12,787 nucleotides of DNA from Crateriforma sp964453205 (GTDB taxonomy: Bacteria > Planctomycetota > Planctomycetia > Pirellulales > Pirellulaceae). This document shows, one piece after another, positions 1 to 6,834 of this stretch; within the stretch, counting starts at the first letter, position 1; each line of letters starts with the position of its first letter. The DNA lies in the NCBI GenBank assembly GCA_964453205.1, contig CAYVRC010000170.1:1-12787 (forward strand), read 5' to 3'. A program made the position numbers and the translations under genes. A model generated the notes under the pieces. That model did no database searches, was not told the origin of the DNA, and saw nothing but the letters and a program-made list of their open reading frames with translations.

Positions 1-258
1 ACCGCCGAGAGCCACCAAAAGTTTCGCGCCAAGTTCGACCTGCCGTTTCCTTTGCTGGTCGACGCGGACCACAAGATGTCCGAGAAGTACGGTGCGTGGC
101 GGGAAAAAAATATGTACGGGAAAAAATCGATGGGCATTCAGCGCTCGACCTATTTGATCGACGCCGAGGGAAAAGTCGCCAAAGTTTGGAAACGCGTCAA
201 GGTCGACGGCCACGACGACCAAGTCATCGAAGCCGTCAAGGAACTCGAGGGAGCGTGA
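1..258 (+). CDS. bcp: Peroxiredoxin Bcp / AhpC-TSA family, C-terminal part (5' truncated by window)
   Basis: The reading frame is open from base 1 to the TGA at 256-258, giving 85 visible residues; the start and the N-terminal peroxidatic Cys region lie before the window. The visible part matches the C-terminal half of thioredoxin-dependent thiol peroxidases: the segment FDLPFPLLVDAD, then the YGAW stretch, then GIQRSTYLIDAEGKVAKVW, which is the conserved Arg-containing strand and beta-hairpin of the Bcp class, and a final amphipathic helix (VIEAVKEL). Members of this family reduce H2O2 and organic hydroperoxides in the cytosol using thioredoxin. The ATG at position 76 is internal and not a start. 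It is convergent with the pilus-like operon downstream. The family call is firm; the number and place of the catalytic cysteines cannot be seen. Confidence 0.9.
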   Translation, partial: TAESHQKFRAKFDLPFPLLVDADHKMSEKYGAWREKNMYGKKSMGIQRSTYLIDAEGKVAKVWKRVKVDGHDDQVIEAVKELEGA

Positions 259-328
259 AGCCGAGCGGGCGTCCGCAAATTCGCCACCGCAAATGCGGCC
301 CCGATAAGGCGGCGGACCGGTCGGTTCT

Positions 329-390
329 GGCCGGGACCGCGGAGCGATCCGGCCCGCTTGTCAGCTCGATGGCCGGGGCTTTCCGGCCCC
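329..390. terminator. Possible bidirectional terminator region with two GGCCGG/CCGGCC hairpins
   Basis: The gap between the convergent bcp and 666-aa genes holds two inverted repeats with the same arms. Arms GGCCGG at 329-334 and CCGGCC at 349-354 enclose a 14-nt loop; arms GGCCGG at 371-376 and CCGGCC at 383-388 enclose a 6-nt GGCTTT loop. The second can also fold as GGGGC (375-379) with GCCCC (386-390). The place is right for termination of both units, but there is no T-tract on either side, so a classical intrinsic terminator is not proven. Confidence 0.3.
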
Positions 391-416
391 GCGTCTACTC
401 GGCCCCGCGTCTACTC
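385..416. repeat. Tandem 16-bp direct repeat across the end of the 666-aa gene
   Basis: Two perfect copies of a 16-bp unit, GGCCCCGCGTCTACTC, lie at 385-400 and 401-416, followed by a decayed third start (GGCTTCGCGG). The second copy contains the stop codon of the minus-strand 666-aa gene (CTA at 411-413, read as TAG), so the first copy is a duplicate of the gene end, placed just outside it. It looks like a recent slippage or small duplication event. Confidence 0.75.
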
Positions 417-2411
417 GGCTTCGCGGTCGTCCATGAAAGACCAAGCCCGGTAGGCCTCTTGATCGCCGATCTCACTGCCGACACGCAGTTTGCCGTCGCC
501 GTCGAACAGCAGCACCGCGCTGGGCCGGACCATTTCATCATCCTTGACGATCGAAAGTGCTTCACCGCCCTGAATCCCGATCACGGTGGACTGGGTGTTG
601 ATGACGGCTTTCTGGCCCTCGGGGAGCTTTTTGACCTCCAAGGTGATCGGGTCGACGATTTCGCCGGCATCGGATTCCTCGGCAAGCACCGTGCCCTCGG
701 TCGCGTCGATCCACATGGGAACGAAACCGTTGTAGCCCGCGTGGATGCCTCGGGTGACCATCTTGACCTTGGGCAGGTCACGTGGCATTTCCACGCTGCG
801 TCCACCGATTTGGAAGGTTTGCGTGCGAACCTCCGTCACCGGACCGACATACGTATCGGCGAGGTCGGGCAAGGAAACCGGTGCCGTCGGCTCGCTCCAG
901 TCCGTCCAGATCTTGGACAGTTCCTGACGCCGGGTGTCGTTCAACGGTCCCTGCAACTTCATCGCTTCGGGGATCAGCGGGGAAACTCGGGCGAACACGT
1001 CCGGTGACATCGTTTTCAGCTCGGGGATCGACGAATCGACCGCTGGAAAGTTCGGATCTTCCACGGCGACGCGGATTCGATACACGTATTTGTGTCCTGG
1101 CTGTGGCGAGGTCTTGGGCTTGCGGGGGTTCTGGAAATCGAAGAAGCGGATCAGCTTGTAATCCACGGGGTCTTCCTCGATCATCGCGTAGCCATAGCCG
1201 CCGTACCCACCGTCGCCGTAGCCCTCTTCCATGTCGTCGTAGTCGCCGCCACCGCCGATGCTGCTGCCGGCGGTTTTCAGTTTCAGCTCCATTTCCTCGA
1301 TCAGTTTGAGCTTTTCTTCCAAAGACAGTTCGGCTTCGCCCTCTTCGAATTTCAACGGAATTTTCGGGTGCATGCCGAAAAACCGGTAGTCGTCCAGCAG
1401 GACCGGTGGCAACCAAGTCGTCAAGAAAGTGTTGCGAAATTCCTCCGGCACCGGCTCCGGCGCGATGCCCGACCAGGACGTGCCGTAAAGGGTGGCGGTG
1501 TTGAGGAAGTTCGTGATCGTGATCCAGTCCTCGTCGGTCAATTCATCGACAGAGCGGTCGGTCACATCGGCTCGCTGGACTTCGTAGTCCATGTACTTGG
1601 GTTGATCCCGCAGCGGGTTGTAACCGGTCGCGTCCTTGAGCGACGATTTGTACGCCTTGTGCATTTCGGCATGGGGCATGATTCCCGTCCCCGAGATGAA
1701 GGCGACCGTGGCGGGCACGGGCTGTTCGGTGATGCTGTCGTCTTTGACGTTGGTGGTCGCTTGCGGGTTGGCACCAAAGTTCGCAGCGGACGGAAATTTT
1801 CGATTCGCGCCGGTCGAGGTGCTGGCGGTGGAGTAGTCCTCCATTTCCGATTCCATTCCATAACCGTCGCCGTAGTCGCCGCCACCGGACATCATCATTG
1901 CCCGGCGTTGGTCTCGTTTGGAGACCCGTTTTTTCTTCTTCTCGATTTTCTCCAACTCGTCGGCACCTTCCAATTCGGTGAGCGGGTACTCGCCCGAACG
2001 AGGATCGCGACGGGCCAGGATCGCGGCGACCCCTTGGGCCATCAATTCTTTCGGCGGGACGAGTGTCGGATCGGTGCGGCGGATGGAACTATCGACCGAG
2101 GTGCGGACCCAAGTATTTTCTAGCTTGTAGGGCAGGTCGTTCACGGCCGTTTTGGATCGCTCGGTCCGCTGGACGATGTCAAACTCGACCGTCTTTTGGC
2201 GACGTTCTGCGACGAAGTTTTCGGTGTGGTCTTCGTCGATCTGCACGCGCACCTGTTGAGCCTGAGTTTTCAGCTCTTCGGGCGTCATGTCGTCGTAGTG
2301 TTCTTGCGTGACGCCCTGATAAATCAGCAGCAGGACGAACGCGCCGACCAAGCCCAAGACGACTTTCTCGACGTGCTTGACGAAAAATTCTTTGATACGG
2401 TCTTTATCCAT
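411..2411 (-). CDS. Large single-pass membrane protein, third gene of PilM operon; possible PilP/PilO-like platform partner
   Basis: This 666-residue protein is not matched to a named family with certainty. It begins with a short cytoplasmic, Lys/Arg-bearing segment, then one membrane helix at about residues 16-32 (VVLGLVGAFVLLLIYQGV), so most of it should be extracytoplasmic. Residues 40-100 look helical or coiled-coil. Two Gly/Tyr/Asp/Glu-rich low-complexity stretches lie at about 171-192 (after a basic KKKKR run) and 383-412. After the second comes a beta-rich segment (RFFDFQNP at 422-429, then KYVYRIRVAVEDPNF at 441-455), common in large planctomycete envelope proteins, and the C-terminus carries short beta elements (AVLLFDGDGKLRVG). 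The start is supported by AGGA at 2418-2421, 6 nt from the ATG. The preceding gene stops only 14 nt upstream, so translation is probably coupled. By order after a PilM-PilN gene and a PilO-like gene it sits where PilP or a second PilO-like protein would be; this is inference from context only. Confidence 0.7.
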   Translation of the reverse strand: MDKDRIKEFFVKHVEKVVLGLVGAFVLLLIYQGVTQEHYDDMTPEELKTQAQQVRVQIDEDHTENFVAERRQKTVEFDIVQRTERSKTAVNDLPYKLENTWVRTSVDSSIRRTDPTLVPPKELMAQGVAAILARRDPRSGEYPLTELEGADELEKIEKKKKRVSKRDQRRAMMMSGGGDYGDGYGMESEMEDYSTASTSTGANRKFPSAANFGANPQATTNVKDDSITEQPVPATVAFISGTGIMPHAEMHKAYKSSLKDATGYNPLRDQPKYMDYEVQRADVTDRSVDELTDEDWITITNFLNTATLYGTSWSGIAPEPVPEEFRNTFLTTWLPPVLLDDYRFFGMHPKIPLKFEEGEAELSLEEKLKLIEEMELKLKTAGSSIGGGGDYDDMEEGYGDGGYGGYGYAMIEEDPVDYKLIRFFDFQNPRKPKTSPQPGHKYVYRIRVAVEDPNFPAVDSSIPELKTMSPDVFARVSPLIPEAMKLQGPLNDTRRQELSKIWTDWSEPTAPVSLPDLADTYVGPVTEVRTQTFQIGGRSVEMPRDLPKVKMVTRGIHAGYNGFVPMWIDATEGTVLAEESDAGEIVDPITLEVKKLPEGQKAVINTQSTVIGIQGGEALSIVKDDEMVRPSAVLLFDGDGKLRVGSEIGDQEAYRAWSFMDDREAE

Positions 2412-2417
2412 CGCTCA

Positions 2418-2421
2418 TCCT
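2418..2421 (-). promoter_or_regulatory. Ribosome binding site of the 666-aa gene
   Basis: AGGA on the minus strand, 6 nt before the ATG at 2411-2409 and within the 14-nt spacer after the TAA (2428-2426) of the preceding gene. It fixes the start and indicates operon translation. Confidence 0.65.
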
Positions 2422-2425
2422 GCCA

Positions 2426-4168
2426 TTAGTTCGTAAGGATCGCTGTCGGCGGGGCAACCGCCGGGGTGGTGGGTTCGCCGGCGGGCTGCGCCGCCGGAGG
2501 AGAGGGAGATTCGGGGACCGAGGGGTCTCCGTTGGCCGGATCGGCCGGAGCCGGTTCGGAGCCAGGCGGCGTGGCCGATCCGCCGGTCGCGGGAGCCGGG
2601 TCGGCGGGAACCGTCACGTCTTGCGGAGGCGTCGGCGCGGCCGGCGTTTCGGCGGCCGCGTCGGAGCCGTCGATGACGACTTCGTCATCGGTCACTTTTT
2701 CCAGCCCCAGGGCGTCTTCGTTGGGCGGATTGTAAATGTGGATGATTCCGTACACTTGGACGGTCACGTCGAAGGGGAATTCGTCGACTTCTTCCTCGGG
2801 CATCATCATCGCCGCACCGCCGTAGCCGCCGTCGTCGCCGTAGCCGCCGTCCTCCTCTCCGTAACCGCTATCCATGTCTTCCCCGCCCCCGTCGTCGGCC
2901 CCGTAACCGCCGGACGCCGCCGCGGCGGCGGCGTCTTCGGGCAGGATACGCACCTGTTTGACTTCGATGGTCAGCGGGGCGCTGCCACAGAGTGCCAGCA
3001 AGTTGGGGATGAAACGTTGGTCCATGACCACCGACATGTGGACAGGGACTCGTTTGGCGACGGCCAAGCCCGCGTCCTCGGGGTTGTTGCTTTCCAGCGC
3101 CGATCGCAAGCGGGCGGCGGTCAACGGTTGGTTCTGCAAGTCGCGATACCGGCCTTCGGCCGGATCGGCGGCGACTTCCGCGGTTCCGTAAGTCGAGGTT
3201 GTGGATCCGTAATCGCTGCCGTAATCGCTGCCATAGTCGTCGCCCGATTCCATGTCCTCCATGCCGTAATCGCCCATGCCGAACTCGGCGTCGCTACCGG
3301 GATCGGCGATGTCACCGACTTCGAAGTCCACCGATTCCCCGATGTCGACGGAGACGATTTGACGGATTTTGGCTTGAAAGGATTGCTTGGCGTCACCGTT
3401 CAATTCGCCGACCAGTTCCATCAACTGTTTCAAGATCCACAAGTTCTCCTGACTGTAGTGGACTTGCAGCACGGTGGGTCGTCCGCCGCCCCGCCAGGGG
3501 AACAAATCGCTGAGCGTCTCTTCTTGACTACTTTTCGGCCAATTCACCAGCGGCCCTTCGTCGTCGAACACGCTGGCCGCGGAGGTCGTCCCGTAGCCTA
3601 TGTCTTCACCGCCACCGTAGTCACCGCCGTATTCGTCGCCGCCACTGGCAAAGGTCGCCGCGTCGAAGTCGGCGGTCCATTCGGCGCCGGCCAACTCCGC
3701 AACGGCAGGCAGGGAGTTTTTGATGTAGGTTTCGTAGCGAAGACGCAAGTCGGTGGTGACGGCCCGTTCGACTTCCTCGGGGATCGGAAACGGGATGTAG
3801 CGTTCGACCGGAACTTTGTTTTCGAACTCGTTCAAAAAGTCCGACTTCAGCGACTGCGGCCAGGTCAAAATGCCTCGCTGACGCTGGTAAACCGATTGCC
3901 AGGACGCCAACACTTCGTCCGTCCGATTGCCGATCAGTTCATCCATCTCGGCGTGCGAAAGCTCATTCGGATGAACGTCCAATTGCCCGCGGACGGTGGA
4001 CACGGCATTGACTTGGCTGTCCAGGGTGGCCGTCCGCTCGGCGTTTTCCTGCGACAAACGACGGAACGCCAGGAACCAGATCACCAGAGCGCCCAACAGG
4101 ATCATGCCGGCGGAGACCCAGAAACCGTTTTTCAACAACGGTTGCAGCTTTGCTTTCAGTTGACCCAT
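2426..4168 (-). CDS. PilO-like single-pass membrane protein with GYGD low-complexity cassettes, second gene of PilM operon
   Basis: A 580-residue protein with one N-terminal membrane helix (about residues 16-35, FWVSAGMILLGALVIWFLAF), followed by a polar helical stretch (36-100). That is the layout of PilO/GspM-type and Amuc_1100-type proteins. Two regions look folded: about 200-290, and 375-410 plus 463-482 (VHMSVVMDQRFIPNLLALC ... FDVTVQVYGIIHIYN). The second has the alternating strand/helix/strand look of the ferredoxin-like fold in PilN/PilO. Three Gly/Tyr/Asp/Glu-rich cassettes interrupt it at about 175-193, 297-328 and 420-452; the last splits the presumed ferredoxin-like domain. The tail (506-575) is Pro/Ala-rich and probably disordered. 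It follows the PilM-PilN gene after 154 bp and precedes the 666-aa gene by 14 bp. No clear Shine-Dalgarno site precedes the ATG. The PilO-like call rests on topology and gene order; sequence identity to true PilO is not evident to me. Confidence 0.7.
   Translation of the reverse strand: MGQLKAKLQPLLKNGFWVSAGMILLGALVIWFLAFRRLSQENAERTATLDSQVNAVSTVRGQLDVHPNELSHAEMDELIGNRTDEVLASWQSVYQRQRGILTWPQSLKSDFLNEFENKVPVERYIPFPIPEEVERAVTTDLRLRYETYIKNSLPAVAELAGAEWTADFDAATFASGGDEYGGDYGGGEDIGYGTTSAASVFDDEGPLVNWPKSSQEETLSDLFPWRGGGRPTVLQVHYSQENLWILKQLMELVGELNGDAKQSFQAKIRQIVSVDIGESVDFEVGDIADPGSDAEFGMGDYGMEDMESGDDYGSDYGSDYGSTTSTYGTAEVAADPAEGRYRDLQNQPLTAARLRSALESNNPEDAGLAVAKRVPVHMSVVMDQRFIPNLLALCGSAPLTIEVKQVRILPEDAAAAAASGGYGADDGGGEDMDSGYGEEDGGYGDDGGYGGAAMMMPEEEVDEFPFDVTVQVYGIIHIYNPPNEDALGLEKVTDDEVVIDGSDAAAETPAAPTPPQDVTVPADPAPATGGSATPPGSEPAPADPANGDPSVPESPSPPAAQPAGEPTTPAVAPPTAILTN
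2820..2873 (-). repeat. Three degenerate 18-bp in-frame tandem repeats coding for GGYGDD-type units
   Basis: Units lie at 2820-2837, 2838-2855 and 2856-2873. The first two differ at two positions, the third is more diverged. Read on the minus strand they code for DSGYGE, EDGGYG and DDGGYG. They build part of the third low-complexity cassette of the 580-aa protein. As 18 is a multiple of three, copy-number change would keep the frame. Confidence 0.7.
3209..3244 (-). repeat. 12-bp in-frame tandem repeat coding for GSDY units
   Basis: Two perfect copies of GTAATCGCTGCC (3209-3220, 3221-3232) plus a diverged third (3233-3244) encode a DYGSDYGSDYGS stretch in the 580-aa protein. It is a short coding minisatellite whose length could vary between strains without a frameshift. 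Confidence 0.75.
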
Positions 4169-4322
4169 CGCAGAGTATCGCAGTGTGTGATGAAGAGGAA
4201 AAAAGGGCAGTGATACGAGCTGGCTCGGAAGATCGACTTCGCTTCACCGGATTGTAAGGACTAGCGGCGCGGCGTTGCCCGGATGTTTGCGTAAATTTCG
4301 CAACGTTTTTGCACAAAATGTT
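4169..4322 (-). other. Intra-operon spacer with dyad TTGCG-taaattt-CGCAA
   Basis: This 154-bp gap between the PilM-PilN gene and the 580-aa gene has no credible ORF. Close behind the PilM stop there is an AT-rich dyad at 4287-4303 (arms TTGCG and CGCAA, with an inner AAATTT), which overlaps a second small dyad (GCAA at 4300-4303, TTGC at 4309-4312). A smaller one, GAAG/CTTC, lies near 4228-4240. No T-run follows the main dyad in the direction of transcription. It could be an RNA processing or attenuation site, or an operator for an internal promoter; the sequence does not decide. Confidence 0.35.
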
Positions 4323-6434
4323 CTAAGGCGCCAGGTTCGTCAGGGTTTGTTCGTCGTCCGGTTCCAGATCGCCTTGGGCGGCGGCGGCTTCGGCGGCCGC
4401 TTTCTCGGCCTCGGCACGGGCTTCCAAGCGATCGGTCAGCAAGTTCGGTTTCCAGACGATCTGGTAAGTGAAATCCAGTTTGCCGACTTCGATTTGCGGC
4501 GGCACGTCGTAGTTTTCGGGGTCGGCCATCGCAGCGGTGCGATCGAAATCGGGGTTGGGCAGCATCTCCGGCTTGGCTTTGTTTTCGTCCAGCAGCAGCG
4601 GAAAACTCAGCCCCAGTTCCTCCGGCGAAAACTCCATCAACTGGCCGTCCTCACCGGGCAACTGATACTTGCCTTCCAAAAAGTACGTCGTCATGTTTTT
4701 GCGAACATGGGTGTTGCCGCCCTCGGTGATGTGTTTGTCGCTGTTGAAGTAGTGATATCCTTTCAACTGGATCACCCATCCCGATTCGGTCGGTCCGGTT
4801 TCGAACAGGTCGGCATAGGGAATCTCCTCGCGATCCATGATCCGTCGCCAGTTCCGCATTTCGTCGATGAATCGCGGCTTGCGGTCTTCATCGTACCACT
4901 CGCTCAGATCCTCATAGAACTTGGTGTCGACCGCGGTGATGTGGATGTCTCGGCGCTCGTCCAGGGGCAGTTCTGCCGCACTGGGTTCCTTGTCGTCGGG
5001 ATAATCTTCGCGATACACGCTCTTGTTGACCACGCGAATGATCTCCAGCCAAGTCAAACGCCGTTCGACGTTGCCCGAGAGCTCCTTGCCGACTTCGTTC
5101 AAGAAGTTCAACTTATTGGTCAGTTCGGCGTCGCGATTGAATTGCCGGGTGCTGTGGGTGTCCATCTGCGTGACTTCGAAGCTGGCGTTTTTCCACAAGT
5201 CCTCGTGGGTCGACGCCCAAGTTCGTTCGGTGAACCAGTAGTGGGCCCCCAGGCCGACCAGCAGCGCCGCCAGACCGGCCAGCACCCAAGGCTTTTTGGC
5301 CCGAATCATTCGTTCGCGGAGGATTTCGTGGGGCACCAGGCTGGCGTGAACCTGGCCGACGCCCAGGCCTTGCAGGCACAGGCCGTAACAAACCGCAAAC
5401 GTCGGGGCGTTGTCGCGGAACTGCGGGATGGACAACACGTCTTCGCCGCTGAGGCGGTTGAAACGGTCCAGGACGTGGACGTCGAAGCCCAGGTTTTTGC
5501 CCAGATACGCGGCCAGACCCGGCATTTTGACCGTGTTGCCGGTAATCAACAGCTCGCCGATTTCCGCCTTACGATCGATGCTGCGGAAGAAACCGATCGA
5601 CCGCTGGACCTCGGTGACCAAGTCGTTGAAGACCGGCCGCATCGTCTGGAAAACCAGTTTCGGGTCCGCCGCGTCCTTGGCGTTCCGCTTCAGGTGTTCC
5701 GCTTTGGCGAACGTCAGTTTCAGGTCTTTGGTCAGTTGGCGGGTGAAGTGATTGCCGCCGATCGGCATGCTGCGCTGCCAGATTCGGAACCCGTTGGTGA
5801 CGATCAGGTCGCTGCTGTCGGTGCCGATCGACAGGATCACGGTGCTTTTGGGCGGATCGTCGGGGTCGAAAATGTCGTTCTCGACCCGCTCGTGCATGCG
5901 GTCGTAGGCGACAGTGTTGTAGAGGGCGATCGGTGCCAGCTGGACGATGTCGACTTCCAGATCGACTTTGTCGAACGGCGCGAGTTGACGATACGCCTGT
6001 TCCCGTTTCATGGCGAACAGGCCGACTTCGCTTTCCACGGCGAAGCCTTCCTCGATCATGCTGCCGGGCATCATTTGGTGATCCCAAACGACGTCGGCCA
6101 GGTCAAAGGGGATCTGTTGTCGGGCTTCGTAGCGGACGATGTCGGCGACTTTCTTGACTTCGACCGGCGGCGGCTTGAAGAACTTGGCCAACCCGCTCTG
6201 GCCGGGGACGCTGATGCAGACTTTGCCCGAGTGGGCGTCGTTCCGCTCCAAAAGCTGGGCCAGCGCGTCGGCGACCAACGCATCGGCGTCGGCTTCTGGT
6301 TGGCTCAATATTTTGGGATACTCGACGTAATCGAAGGCCTCGGCGATGACTTCGCCGCCGGCCATCGAGCATCGCAGCGCCTTGAGCGCCGATTGTCCGA
6401 TTTCGATTCCCCAAACGCTGCCGCTTCCGGCCAT
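4323..6434 (-). CDS. pilM: Type IV pilus assembly PilM ATPase fused to a membrane-anchored PilN-like part
   Basis: A 703-residue protein. Residues 1-350 form an actin/FtsA-like PilM ATPase: phosphate-1 loop GIEIGQSALKAL (9-20), the PilM-typical RYEARQQIPFDLADVVWDHQ region (101-120), phosphate-2 loop LSIGTDSSDLIV (201-212) followed by RSMPIGGNHFTRQL (221-234), and the adenosine loop LLITGNTVKMPGLAAYLG (295-312). Normal PilM ends near residue 350. Here it continues with ASLVPHEILRERMIRAKKPW (364-383), which resembles the NLLP-REE N-terminus of PilN, a membrane helix at about 384-400, and about 300 further residues that should be extracytoplasmic, ending in an Ala/Glu-rich helix. In canonical systems PilM is cytosolic and binds the short N-terminal tail of PilN; here the two look covalently joined. 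It is the first gene of an operon with two other single-pass proteins. No strong ribosome site precedes the ATG. The PilM call is firm, the PilN fusion probable. Confidence 0.88.
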   Translation of the reverse strand: MAGSGSVWGIEIGQSALKALRCSMAGGEVIAEAFDYVEYPKILSQPEADADALVADALAQLLERNDAHSGKVCISVPGQSGLAKFFKPPPVEVKKVADIVRYEARQQIPFDLADVVWDHQMMPGSMIEEGFAVESEVGLFAMKREQAYRQLAPFDKVDLEVDIVQLAPIALYNTVAYDRMHERVENDIFDPDDPPKSTVILSIGTDSSDLIVTNGFRIWQRSMPIGGNHFTRQLTKDLKLTFAKAEHLKRNAKDAADPKLVFQTMRPVFNDLVTEVQRSIGFFRSIDRKAEIGELLITGNTVKMPGLAAYLGKNLGFDVHVLDRFNRLSGEDVLSIPQFRDNAPTFAVCYGLCLQGLGVGQVHASLVPHEILRERMIRAKKPWVLAGLAALLVGLGAHYWFTERTWASTHEDLWKNASFEVTQMDTHSTRQFNRDAELTNKLNFLNEVGKELSGNVERRLTWLEIIRVVNKSVYREDYPDDKEPSAAELPLDERRDIHITAVDTKFYEDLSEWYDEDRKPRFIDEMRNWRRIMDREEIPYADLFETGPTESGWVIQLKGYHYFNSDKHITEGGNTHVRKNMTTYFLEGKYQLPGEDGQLMEFSPEELGLSFPLLLDENKAKPEMLPNPDFDRTAAMADPENYDVPPQIEVGKLDFTYQIVWKPNLLTDRLEARAEAEKAAAEAAAAQGDLEPDDEQTLTNLAP

Positions 6435-6721
6435 GTCAGTCTTTCGTTCTGGTAAACGGGATTACGATTTGAAGCCCTAGATTACACCGATGCGGCGCGG
6501 CGACGGCGCCAAACCGGCCACCGAGAGCGACTTCGGCCATTGACGGACGCACCGCCAAGACTTGTCGCAACGGTTGTATCGATCGTAGGTACTGGTCGTC
6601 AGTACGGCGGGAGCGGCGATCCGGTGCGATGATCGTTTGCAAGTCGATCACGATCCCACCATGGGAAAAGGCCCATCAAAGGAAAAGGATTGAAAAGAAT
6701 GATCAGAGCGGTGTGGTCGCC

Positions 6722-6751
6722 TTGTCACCGATGATCTCCGGCTAGTGTAAT
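6722..6751 (+). promoter_or_regulatory. Sigma70-like promoter candidate for the GH38-like/kinase unit
   Basis: TTGTCA at 6722-6727 and TGTAAT at 6746-6751 are separated by 18 bp; each hexamer differs from the consensus by one base. It lies in the A/T-richer part of the divergent region, 83 bp before the ATG at 6835. This is pattern matching only. Confidence 0.35.
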
Positions 6752-6774
6752 GTTTTCCGCCGTGAAACGTCAAA

Positions 6775-6786
6775 TTTTCGCGAAAA
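6775..6786. promoter_or_regulatory. Perfect palindrome TTTTCGCGAAAA, possible operator
   Basis: A perfect 12-bp palindrome 23 bp after the candidate -10 box, close to the expected start of transcription, and 48 bp before the GH38-like start codon. Its position suits a repressor site. No known regulator is assigned to it. Confidence 0.35.
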
Positions 6787-6834
6787 GATTTTCCCGCCTG
6801 ATTGCCCGCTCTCTCCAAGGACCAGCCTCCCAGC

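Larger units (their letters stand above)
6435..6834. other. 400-bp divergent intergenic control region, no gene seen
   Basis: The region separates the divergent pilM and GH38-like genes. Besides the promoter candidate and the palindrome given separately, I see three small inverted repeats: GTACTG-gtcgt-CAGTAC at 6589-6605 (perfect 6-bp arms), GATCG/CGATC at 6631-6649 and ATGGG/CCCAT at 6661-6676. For pilM a TGTAAT-like -10 can be read on the minus strand near 6480, with only a poor -35. The half near 6660-6800 is more A/T-rich than its surroundings, as expected for promoters. No tRNA, riboswitch or convincing small ORF was seen. Confidence 0.6.

Noticed and set aside
2820..3244. CRISPR-like direct repeats
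   Set aside because: The repeats are 12-18 bp, directly adjacent without spacers, and in frame within a coding region.
2621..4213. 530-codon open frame on the plus strand opposite the 580-aa gene
   Set aside because: Same reason: antisense to a gene with a membrane helix, operon spacing and organised domains; its own translation shows no domain or membrane structure.
4275..6455. 726-codon open frame on the plus strand opposite pilM
   Set aside because: Antisense shadow. The minus strand encodes a clear PilM with all ATPase motifs; the plus product is a Val/Gly/Phe/Gln-rich string with no recognisable domain, caused by codon bias in GC-rich DNA.
6436..6651. 71-codon minus-strand frame ending one base before the pilM ATG, possible leader peptide
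   Set aside because: Position is suggestive, but the product is Arg-rich without recognisable features, no ribosome site is clear, and the segment overlaps inverted repeats expected of a control region. Conservation would be needed to revive it.
6802..6834. TTG at 6802 as start of the GH38-like gene
   Set aside because: No suitable ribosome site and a rare start codon; the ATG at 6835 directly precedes the first conserved-looking strand.
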